Assembly: GCA_037043235.1 (NCBI GenBank)
Contig: JAWRVZ010000181.1
Span: 1,178,001 to 1,242,000, forward strand
Direction of reading: 5' to 3'
From: Rhodeus uyekii
Taxonomy: Eukaryota > Chordata > Actinopteri > Cypriniformes > Acheilognathidae
Length of the DNA stretch: 64,000 nt
Shown here: piece by piece, positions 21,901 to 33,900 of the stretch
Numbering within the stretch: position 1 is the stretch's first letter
Layout of the letters: each line of letters starts with the position of its first letter
Notes under the pieces: model-generated
Seen by the model: the letters and a program-made list of their open reading frames with translations, nothing else
Told to the model about the DNA's origin: nothing
The model's database searches: none
Translations under genes and position numbers: made by a program

Positions 21901-24900
21901 GATGCTGTCCAATTAGAGAGAAGGATCTCATGGCTTGGCTAGCATCAGGAACCAATGGGAGAGCAGGAGGATGGTGGCGAGTCTACTAATACTAAGATGG
22001 CGGCGTGCGGCACGAGTTTCAAAATTGTTATGAGGCAAATCTCGGACTTTCAGAAACCTTTCGTATCTTGAAAACTTTTCGTATGTAGAGCAGTAAAATT
22101 TTTCGTCTTTGCTTTCATAACTTGGACTTTTCGTAAGTTGAGCCTTTCGTATCTTGAGGTACTACTGTAGTCAATGGGGCCAATCAACTCTTTGGTTACC
22201 AATGTTCTTCAACATTTCTTTTGTGTTCAGAAGTAGAATAAAATGTATAAACGTTTGGAACAACTTGAGGATGTGTAAATGATGACAGAATGTTCATTTT
22301 TGGGTGATCTATCCCTTTAACTAAAATGTAGCAATTGTTTCCATTTTAAGATTTAAACCATGTGATCCCTTTATAAAGGATTTTTAAACATTTCTTTTTA
22401 AATAATAAACAATGATAAAACATCCCCTAACTGAAAAAAATCACCCATATAGACAAGCAGAGAAGAGATGACATAAAAAGGTGATAATGAATTATAGATT
22501 AAAGGCAGGGTAGGCTATGTGTTCCAGAAACATTTTTTGTTACGCTGGTTGAAAGTCTCTTCATGCGTTCAAAGCTAGCTTGCTATGGCTAGCTACTTCA
22601 AAAGTTGCCTACCCTACTTTTAATTATATTCCACAAGCTACATGCACGAAAGTTGGAGAAAAAAGCAATTTAGAACCTGATCACAATAGAGAGGCATATG
22701 ATTAGTCCTTATTTGATATCTTTCTGTGCAACAACTTTCTGAAAATTAATTGAAGGAACATAACGGCACCTTATATTGTATCAGTGGCCTAAAAACATGC
22801 CTTTTTCTTGTGATTTTGCTGCTGAAATTTTGAGTTGAAAATGACACAGACGGCAAGGCGTGGGTTGATTTTAATGGAAGAGATGGACACCAGAGAAAGT
22901 TAAAAATCATAAAAGTTACCCCTGTGGATTGTTGGCTGGGTGCCAAACCACAGATGAGGGAAATGGTGTTAACTCACCTTGGCCTTAGTCTCAAGAGTAG
23001 ATGTGATGGTGGAGTTTTTCTTGGTACCAGCAGTGGGGGTTGTTGCCTTGGGTATAGGGCTTTTTTTATTGGCAGAGTTGGTGGTGGGAGAGGCGCGTTT
23101 GGTGGGACCAGCACTGTCTCCAGTGGACAGCGAGTTTGGTCTTGCTGAGCTTTGTTTAGTTGACCCAACTGAAGGCTATATGCATGTTTTTGCAAAAAGC
23201 ACAAAAGAAAAACTAGATGCAAATGTGGGAGCATGATAAAATCAAAGTAGCAGCAATGGTTGTACGTTGTGAGTTGGGGTATCTGATCTTTAATCCTTAT
23301 AAAGATGGAGAAATGAGAGCAAACGTCTCTTCTTCTCAAATGTGGCAGTTTAAAAAAAACTGAGTTACAGTAGCATATCAGATGAATGATATCCCTCTGT
23401 GTTTCAGACTTACCTTGGTCTTACTGTCCGGGCTGGTCACCTCTTTGCTCCCATTTGCTGTTGGAGATTTAGCTGGTCCTTTAGCAGTCGCCACGTTCTT
23501 CTCAGCTTTGGCTGTCTTGTCTACTTTTTCTATGCTGTCTTTCTTCTCCTCTTTCTCCTTGTTCGTCTTCTCAGGTTTGTCTACTTTCTCAACCTTCTCC
23601 TTTTTCTCAGCTTTATTATCCTGTTTCTCCTCTTTCTCAACTTTCTTCTCATCTTTGATGATCTGCTCACTCTTCTGAGTCATAGCCACACTATCGGTTT
23701 TCTTTGAAATCTCATCTTTTTTGTCCAGTTGGTCAATCTTCCCCATCTTCTCAGGCTTATCTTGCTTCTCAACTGTGTTGATGCTTTCTACCTTCGAAGC
23801 AGTCTGCATCTTCTCCATTTTCTCTTTGGCTGTCTTATCTTCTTTTACTTAAAAAAAAGACAAATTTGAAATATTCATATTTTATCAAACAAATGTGTAC
23901 TTTCAGTTATTATCATTATGAGCATTACAATGCATGCTTGTTCACATAGGGCTTTTGGTTGTAGCTTGTTTAGCTGCACTTGGTACTTCAGTCTCAGTAA
24001 ATTCTGACAATAAGAATGAGAGTAGATGAGCATGAGAGGTCATTGAAAGGGGCACAGAAAGTGCCTTGAGCGGACAGACAGAAAAGCACATTGTCAGCCT
24101 AAATGCCTTATGTAACTTGGCACCATTCTCCTCACAAAATGAAAAATCAATGGCCAACAAAAGTACAAAACACACACACAAAAAAACTGTGTGATAGAAA
24201 GAAGAAAATAAAGAATGAATGTACGATACACTGTTCCTGACAAACACCTATTTATTATTATAAAGTCTAGCAATATTTATGTAATGTAAAATTGTATTAT
24301 ATTTTTATACTGTGACTTTATTATTATTATTTTGTGTTACACTGATACAAAGAAGACATATATGTTTTCTTTTTAATGAAATGAAGTGGAATTGTATTGG
24401 TGTTTTTGTCCCTTATAAATAATGTCCCTTTGTCCCTTATAAATAATGTTTTTAAATAATTTAATGCTTAGAAATTCTTAAAAGATCATTACTTAGAAAG
24501 TTGGAAATTTGTTGATAGTTAATAATAGAAATATTATCAACATTTAGAACAGACCCCCTAGGGTACTTTCAGGGATGCCTAGATCAAAACCCTGGCTCTG
24601 AACCTTCCTTTCAAGATCTTCAAACAGTTTCAGACAGATAAATGGATGGTAAAGTGTATCAGGCTCATCTTAGCAAAATCAAACTGTATGACAAAAGGAC
24701 ATCCAAAGGTTACCATGTTTGTATTTTTGTGTATCCTTGCAGGTGGCCAGTGGTACACACAACAAATCTTATCCATCTTTCTGTCAATCATACTCTTTTA
24801 ACATGTTTTAAAGGCACAGTATGTACATTTTCGCAGCTAAAGGTCACTTATTAAAATCAATAACAAAGGCATAGCTTGTTTTTAGTCTTCACCTCCACGG

Positions 24901-27900
24901 CTGATGGAAAGCAATTAGACGTTTTTTTATTAACGTTACTGTGGTATGAAGCCAGCAGCGGCAAAGAGCCTGGAACATTTTACGTTGCTGTTTTTATTTG
25001 TTGCTGACACTCCTTGTTTGTTGTTTATGCATATTTTACGATTAAAGTACAAACACTTTTCTCCTTCTCTGAACTTAAACTTTGTTACAGTTATGTTTGA
25101 TCACTTAAATTCACATTATTTTATTTCATTCTAATGAAACAGCCAGTGTTGTTTTTACCTTGCCAGCATTTTGTATTTATTGATCGTATTAAAACTCATC
25201 TTAAGTATCATTTAGGGAAATTACTAAAATGTTTAGAGAGTCAAGGCTTAGCTTTACAGAAACTAAGCTTTATGTTGTAAATAACTAACTGCTTTACTTT
25301 ATGAAAATAACTAAAATACATTTGAGCGTGTTGAAAGTTATGTTATAATGTTACTCTGTGCCTTATGAGACACTTGTTGCACACTGCAGTAAGCTAGATC
25401 AATATTAGAATATATTCATTAAAAGCATGATGACTGCTAAATAGCATGCAATACATTTTACTAAATGCTGTATTACTGTTACTACAAATAAAGCTCTTTC
25501 TGATTATGCTATGGTAGCCACTTGGCAAAGCAGTGTTGTCTGAGTTACTTTTATTTTTTTTACATGCGTTAAATCAAGAAAACAAGAAATTCAAACAATC
25601 AGTCTAACCATGTTTAGATATATAACAAGTTCTTAGTTTTTTTCTGGATTTAAACATAATGTAAGAACTAAATATATAACATTGTTCTAATGGTTTTTGG
25701 ATGTTTTAGTCCAAAAATGTTACATATTGTGCCTATACACTTATTACATAAGTGTCTTAAAATGTAGAAGGTGCATACATGACAAGCTGAAAACTGTTAG
25801 GTGTAACTGAGATTAGAACTGTACAAAATAAAAGACAAACACCATTCTGGCTCAAATTTAAATCCACATTGAAAATAACTATACTAAGCTAAATAACCTA
25901 ACCATAACCCTCCCTCTTTTTACTTCACTCTATCAGCGGTGTATAATATAATTTTTAAACCAGACCATTGAGAGCATGTTTGCCACAAAAACAAAATACA
26001 CTACTGTTAAAAGGTCTGGTGGAAATAAGATTTAAAAGAAAAAAATACTCTTTCAACAAGGACACACTCAATGTATCAAAAGTAATAATAAAGACTATTC
26101 CTTTTACATTGTTACAAAAGTTTTCCATTTCAAAAACTTTCTATTCAAAGAATCATTGTTTCCACAAAAATATTAAGCTGCACAAATGTTTTCAACATTG
26201 ATAAAAATTTGAAATGTTTCCTGAGGATCAAATCAGCATATTAGAATGATTTCTAAAGGATTGTGTAACACTGAAGACTAATTAATGAGGCAGAAAATTC
26301 AACTTTGAAAAATAAATAAACTACATATACAATTTTTAAATGTAAAAATGTGAATTAAGTATCTATGCGTAGGGACGTTGTTGTCCAAAAACTAGGGATC
26401 TAGAGAGCCACAATATATTGAATAGATCACAAACCTACACTGTATTGTAGACCACTGCAGATCTTGAAACCTGCACTATTGAGATCACAGGAGTTGATCT
26501 CACCTACCAGTACAAACACCTTTAGGCTGAATGTCACAAGATGAAACAGCATTCCCACTTTCCAACAGCTGTTGCGGCAACTGTATCCTGCCTGAACTCG
26601 ATGGCACACCAGCAGACTGTTCCTTCTTTGTTAGGTCTGAAGAGATAGTCGTTGTGGATGGTGGAACGCTCCGTTTCTCCTCTACGGTGAAGTATTTGAT
26701 GGCAGTCTGGGGAGGTGGCACATCCTTGCCTGGATATTTATCGGGCAGTGGGAGGCTAGCAGGCACGGTCAGATGGGTACTATCTGACATTGTGCGCTGG
26801 ACAACACGGTTTTGTTGCACGGGGGGTGAAAAAGGTAGGCGTGTCTCCATTTTGCCCTCAACTGCACCCTCCATGTAGTTGTCATTCACCACTCCGATCA
26901 CGCAATAATTTGGCGTGTGGCCTGTTTTCGAGATGCTGCGGGCCGGATCACAGTTGCTATCTGAAGATGTCAAGATGGCACTTGGCGGTGAAGGTCTTGA
27001 TGTCACCCCGTTGGTGGAAAGGGCTTTCCCTGGAGATATGGGTGACGGAGAGGAAGAGAGACTTGTGGGGCTTTCTGCTGTACTGCCCAAATTCTTCTCA
27101 CTCCTGCTGCATGGGTGACTGGATCCCCATTGGTCCGCCTCCTGGCTGAGTGCTGTCGACTTGGTGGAAAGGTCCTGCTTGTCGTCCTCTAACAGTCTGG
27201 AGGATTGCAGACTGCCTGGCTGCCCCTGCTGCCAGTTCCAGCCCTGGGCGGCTTTTGACGATGCCACGCTTGGCATGGAGGGTGGCACAGAGCACAGATC
27301 TCTGCACTCTGAGCGCTGGGATGACATCCTTACGATCCTTGCCTCTCTGAATATATTTGTCCTTTATCAAGGTGTCTATCTGTCAGAAAACGGCATTAAT
27401 CGAGATGAGTTAGTCTATACTGCCGGTCTCTAAACCTCCCTCAACACAGAGGCTGAGATGACTCTGCGTCTCTCTTCCAAATCCCCCTCCTCTCTTGTTC
27501 TCTCTCACCCTAATTCTGTCCGCACATTCCTTCCAAGTCTTTGATCATGTGACTGTGCGAGCTGCGTCCTTATTGGCCGCTCTGCACTGAAAAACCTTGC
27601 TTTTAGCATCCAGCGTGTTTATAAATACCCCTTTCTCTCTCTCGCACTCACACATTGTCTCGTTTGGCACTCAGAATGTTCTAGCTAGCAGACGCAAGAG
27701 TTCACCTTTACCCTTGGTGATGGTGGAAGATGTCATCATTGCCTGGTCAGGTACTGTGTCCCTCACTGAACACGATGACATTGATGTTAATCTCATTTAA
27801 TCAAATTCTAAAGATAAATGTCATAGACAGGTAGCAGACATCTCCTCGTCCATAAATACCTTTAACAGCACAAGGTAAAATAAAATGTGACCTAGTATAG

Positions 27901-30900
27901 ATTAGACATTTGGTTACTTGTTTTTGGTTAAACTTGTTTTGTGCAGATCACGACTTGTTTGTGGCTTGTTGAGGACAAGAAAGCATCAAAAATCTATTTT
28001 CTTAAACTTAAAAGATAAATCAAATCTCAGACACTAGCCCTTCATATAATTTTTTAGTTTTTAAAAAAAAAAAACCTTTTCAAAATAATATCAGAGACAC
28101 CACAAAACCAGAAAACCTGTATTACATTATTACTTTTCTGGCTCCCACAGTTTCCAAACTTAAGCAGAAGTGTGTGATATCATAATACGCGTGTAGTCTG
28201 ATTGACTCAGACAGCTTAATTAGAGTGAACTTTCCACACACAAACTACAAAATTGCAGGCCACTGATGTATATAAAAGGAATCTTTTCTCTCTGCCTGTC
28301 TCATTTCTATAATAAGGCAGAATCTTGTGACTGTTTTTTTTGTGACTGTCCTGATTTTGTTGCATAAGGACATGTCAGATGTAATTTATTGTTTATATTC
28401 CCTTAACACATTGCACCATATCATATAGTTCAATATACAGAGCAATGAGCACTTGTTTACGTTTATGTTGTCCTTTTTAACTGTTTACTATAGTTTATGA
28501 TTAAAATAAACAATGTTTGTCGATATAATCCGTTTTTGATGTCACTATTTGACATTTAGACAATATATTAAAGCATTTAGCATTGCCAAATTCTGAATAA
28601 AAAGGTATATTGTATTATATTTTTCATGTTTCATGATAACTATAAATAGAGATAACAGATATGTGAAATAACAGATATGTGAAACCTGTACACAATCATT
28701 ACAAATATCATAATGTTTCTTTCAGTAATGAAAAAATATAACCAGAAAAGCATTTAACACATTCAGTGAGGGGTAGAACATTCATGTTCATTGAGTAATC
28801 TCGATGTCACAGAGTTTCTATTTCTGGAACATATCCTACAGTTACACCCTAGCTTTGGCAGGTCCTGTTCACTGCATCACCAAGGAAACCGCCTCCCATA
28901 TCCATAGCAACAGTCTCTCCGTCAATGCAGCTGCTGATATTAGGGTCCTGTGTCTAAACCACCCGAGGAGAGGGAGAGGAAGTGAGTGAGCAAGGGCAAG
29001 AAAGGACGAGAGAAGGCTGCACAATAGAGGGATAGACTAAAAGGGCCAAGAGGGGCAACTCTTATTTCTTCATTTAAAGACTAAAATCCAGAGAAGAAAA
29101 AGGAAAAGGAAATAAAAGACCAATGTCAAGCTGAAAAGTGACCAAATTATATTTGATTGCATTTTGCATTACTCATACAGAAGATGAAAAAAAGGCATTT
29201 GCTCAAAACAAAATAAATCGATACATTTCCTCTAAGTAGGAAGTGGCATTACATGCAAGAGCATTCCATCAAATTTAGCTTTTACTCTTGTGACTTTAGC
29301 TTGAAGAACAAACCCAAACAGCTGAAACAGAGAATATCCTGACTCATTACGTCGTTCAAGACATCATCATTGATCTCTGTGTTAGCATTTAATCCAAAGC
29401 TACCTCCCAGTACGCAATATCCCTCAACATCCCTGCCGGAGTGCAGCACCTTTCAAACGCCTCTGAACAAACCCTAATCGTTTGCTATAAAAAGAACAAC
29501 TCTATAAGTCTTATATAATGGCGAACAGCAGAGCCATCAATTTTACATGAGCTGTTGCAAGAGGATGGGAAAGAGAGAGGAGGAGATGTGTGAAAGAGAT
29601 GAAAGACAGAAAGCCACAAAAATACTATAAACTCAACCTATAAATACCACCAACAGCAAAATAACCGTTCTTAACTACTATGTGCTTGAATCAACTGTTT
29701 ATCTGATTAAGTAAACAATTTAGTAAATGGAGAGAAAAAAAATCACATTAAGTTAAAAGCTATTTTCATTAAAACTAAACTAAATCGACCCTTTTTCATA
29801 TTCCATGTCATTCCATGAGATTACTGAAAATACTGAATAACACCCATATACATGTTTTAGTTTCTTTCATATTACATTAAAGAGATATGTATATACTACA
29901 CTGACTGCATTGCACACTTCATTGTAAGGTAATGAGATTGTCTTACCTGGTTGATGTCCAGTGTTGTCCAAACAGTGATAAACATGAAAAGGAAAAAAAA
30001 AGAACATCATTAACACATACTTGAGTTTTTCTGCTAAAAATGAAAGGTTATGTATATGGAAGAGCTAAATCTTAAGATTTCAAAATCTATGTGTAGCAGG
30101 TGAATTGGCAGACAGGCCTCTTAATCTAATAAAAATTGGTTGTTTTGAACAAGAATAAAAAAGCAGAATAAAGGAGTCATGTAGGATAAAATGACAAGGA
30201 GTGACATACAGAAAGCTTTCACCCACAGAATGATTAGCAAATGTAAGATCCCACATAGACAGTTGACACACATCTGCAAGACATGTACATTTTGAGGGAT
30301 GCTGTGACCAAGAGAAATTGTATTCAAATCCAGAAGATGGTAAACTAAAGAGTAATAGTTAGTTGGCTGCCAGTTGCGATGCATAGCGATCAGTGTGTTA
30401 TGACTGCATTGAAATGTTAAACATCTTTATTTTAAGAATGGAATACATGCAGCAGAGGTCCAAGCTATAGAGGACTGACACAAAGAAAATAAAGAAAGAA
30501 GGAAAGAAAGAAAGAAAGAAAGAAAGAAATAGAAAAGCATGGAGTACTTATAGTGTCCTGCTACAGTATTTTCTGCTACAGAGATAGTTAAGCAGAGGAG
30601 GGCCCACTTCATCGAGCCATGCATTATGTAAATCATCTCCATACAGTCTTCATTATCACCAACCTTCCAGTAGGGGGGGCTGTGCCAGCGGGGACTCCTG
30701 CTGCTCTGTGATTGATGGGATGAAAGGCGTAGCTTCTGAGTTTAAGCTCACTGCAGTGCTGGGAGGGATTGTTGGGGTTGAGTGACTAACAGCTGGTGCA
30801 CTCTGAGAGGCAGGGATGTCTGTGCCGATGGACTGTGGGCCAGGGGTCAGATTGGGAGTGGTCTCTAGGGCAGTGGTGTGAGGAATGGGTGTTTTCACAG

Positions 30901-33900
30901 GGGTGCTCTGGGATGGGGGGCTTGCATCTGGGGTCTGTGCCTGCAGCACAGAGTCAAGGAACATTACTGTCTGAGTTGGACTGAGGACAAGGGTTGACTT
31001 CTGGTTGGGATCAGCTGGGTGAGTAGGGTCAGTCTTTGAGTCCATGGGTACCTGATTTGAATGGTGAAAACCAGGCAACTCTAGGTTAGTCTTATTAATA
31101 TCAACTTTAGATTGATCCTTATCGAGAATATCCCTGTCAATCATGAGTGTTGAGTCATCTATGGGATTTGGAGTGGAGTCGGGGTAATTTGAGAATATGG
31201 AGGTATTTGCCTGGCCGGTTGGCTGTGGTCTGCATGCTTGGGTGTCCGTGAGGTGCACGGGCTTAGGTGTGAATGAGGGTGGTGCACTTCCCTGATCTAT
31301 GCCAGCAGTGGATGGGGGCTTAGAATTGCCCAAATTAGGACAGCTGAAGTCCATGTCCATTATGGTTGAAGGAGCACTCCATTCTTCTGGCAGCTTCTTC
31401 CTCGTCTTACTCTTCCTGGCCTTGATGCGTCCTCCCCCTCTGTCCTGGATCTCGCTTTCCCAAATCTCTTCTTCCCTACTGGGAGGTGAGGGGCAGCCAT
31501 GGTTAGAGCTTTCAGAAGGAGTCTCTTCTGAGTCAGGGGAACCAAGACTGTCCAGAAGGTCATACATTTCTTCTCTGTTCTTGCGTTTCTTTTTTTTCCG
31601 CTTCTGCTGCTTCCCGGTTCCTTCTTCAACGGACTTTTCCTCGCCAGACGCTGCATCTTGACTCTGGGAATCCAAGGCATCAGTGCGCCTCTGTTCTGCC
31701 TTGTTGGAAGCATGGGACTGCTCCGTTGAGAGCATTTCCTCACCTGTCCAAGGGCTTCCACAAACTTCTTTGTGTACAGAGAGGAAGAGGAAGTGTCACT
31801 GACTACCATATAAATGACCGGACAACAATGTTTGTGCATCTCCACTTCATAACAGCTAATAAGTGTTCACAGAGACATTAGATCAGCTACTTATGAACCA
31901 CTGATCACTTGCATCACATGGTGCGTTACACCAGAAGGTGATATGAGGACAGACAAAATTCACTATTCACAAATTCACAATGAATAGAGTCATTCAATAT
32001 GTAGTAACTAACTAAATAACTAGCATTAACCATGGGTTCCTTAGAAATTTCCAATGGGTTTTCAGAATAGTTATTTTTATGATTTAAAGCTCTGTGGGTA
32101 ACATTACTTGAGGAAACTTTAACATTTTGTTTCACAAGCTAAATGTGCAGGAAACTGCTGATGATCATATGGCCCAGCTTGCATTGAGTGAAACATTATG
32201 AGTGGAGACTAGCACTTTTTTTAGCTCCTCATCCCAAAGTTTATGGAGCAAATCCAGTCCTCGCGTGACTCCGTGTTTTTAAAATGCTAAAATTTGTGCA
32301 TAAATTTATTCGAAAAACGTATTATCCCTCAGAATGTCCGAGTCTTCTATATGATTTTCAGGTAAACTGTCCATTTTACTACAGAGTTTTGCATCAGCCC
32401 TAATTCAAACACATGAACAGGCTAATCAAGGTCTTTAGATTACTAGACAGTTAAAGGCAGATATGTTTGATCAAGACTGAAGCTAAACTCCACAGAAAAA
32501 GTGAAAAAGAAAAAGACTTCAAGGGCCAAAGTTGAGAACCCCTACTTTATGGACTTTTCCTTTCAGAACTTGTTCTGCATACACCTGTCCTAAGTTGCTA
32601 GCAAGTTATTAGAAGAGACTTATAATTTTACATTATAATTGGACATTTGTTGTATTCCTTATCTAGCAAAGTATTATCAAAAAAAAATTTTTTTTAAACT
32701 TATTTAGGTTTGAGGTATGCCAGTTGCAGAATAAAAGAAAACCCAGTGGAAATTTGCAAATGTTGAATTAACTTTCCAAGTTGGCCGATATACTGAACTG
32801 CTATAGGAAACAAAATGACTTTTCAGTATTTGTCCTATCAATACTGTTCCCTAAATAGTTTATTGTAAGATAACAGATCTGACGGTATCATGCTCATACT
32901 TGCTGCATAGAGCAGTTAAATGAGTGTGACAGTTTGGGTGAGAGAGAATGTGCTGGGACTATGATGTGCTCACTTGAGAGCACATCAAGTGAAAGTGCAA
33001 ATGGGCAAATGAACTCATGGAGAAATAACAGGCAGGGATAACAACAGAGGCAAGTCATAGAAAGACTGACTCAAAGAAAAGCCACAGAGAAGAGTCACAT
33101 GACATGGAATACCCAATACAAATCCCAGCACTGAGGGCAATAAAGGTCACTGAAATGAACCAAAATCAACAACAAGACAGACACGGAACACACAATGGTT
33201 GACAACATCAAAACATATTAGTTAAAAGGGAACAAACCCTATTATGAATTTAATTTGGATTATGTTTATCAGGACTATAGTCCTGTCATCAAGACATATC
33301 AAGATGAAGAAATTTCAAACAAATTGTGTTTTTCTGTTTCACATAATATGATCCTTAACCTATTCCTATCCTCCTCATTGATCAAATGGTTATAAACAGT
33401 CACTTGGAGGAAGCGTGAGTGGCAGTAACATCTATATTTCAGATATTTGGTCAAAAATGTGAAATGGCTTTATAAAGTCTGAGCCAGAAGACATATTTAT
33501 CTCCTAGTTTCATGACAATCATGCTCAAAAAGTAGTATTTCAGAGAGGCCGAGGATAAATCTTTAAAATGCCTTCCACCGTAATGCACACTGACAAAGGC
33601 CAATCTGATGGGTATCGAAAGGGCCAACTGTGAATAATGATCAAGATTGGATCAAGAACAAATTATTTGACATTACAGTATGCAAGATATTTAGTCAAGT
33701 CACTATCTAAATACATGCCAGTTTTTCAAGGTACACTCATGCAATTCAATATCACATCCTCAATATTGCAAACTATTGCTGATCAGTAAAATTGGTTTCA
33801 TATCAAAGGTAACTTGAAACTTGAAGACCATGAAAACTATGAAGCACTTCTGTTATGACAAAGTATTGATGAAGCACCCATGCCTTGACCAGACAGAGTG

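Larger units (their letters stand above)
23848..26507 (-). other. map4: map4 intron with two repeats
   Basis: Holds a 0.9-kb inverted-end element (24,811-25,735) and a fragment of another dispersed repeat (26,000-26,300). A 23-bp tandem duplication (CCCTTATAAATAATGT core) lies at 24,411-24,450. An exon-like stretch at 23,942-24,003 does not splice in frame. Confidence 0.6.

Noticed and set aside
22974..23339. 121-codon minus-strand ORF ending PSHLLLRLRPR
   Set aside because: Wrong frame of the map4 exon 22,978-23,175; the acceptor at 23,176 keeps the basic Ser/Thr/Pro frame instead.
23942..24003. Exon-like stretch on the minus strand reading EFTETEVPSAAKQATTKSPM after a good acceptor
   Set aside because: It ends in TGA with no donor that keeps frame into the exon at 23,847; the only GT (CTAT/GTGAAC) leads to a stop. 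It could only be a rare terminal exon.
29940..29990. CCAG/GTAAGA preceded by a T-rich tract, possible microexon or recursive splice site
   Set aside because: No upstream AG for an exon, and the pyrimidine tract ends about 35 bp too early for a convincing zero-length exon.
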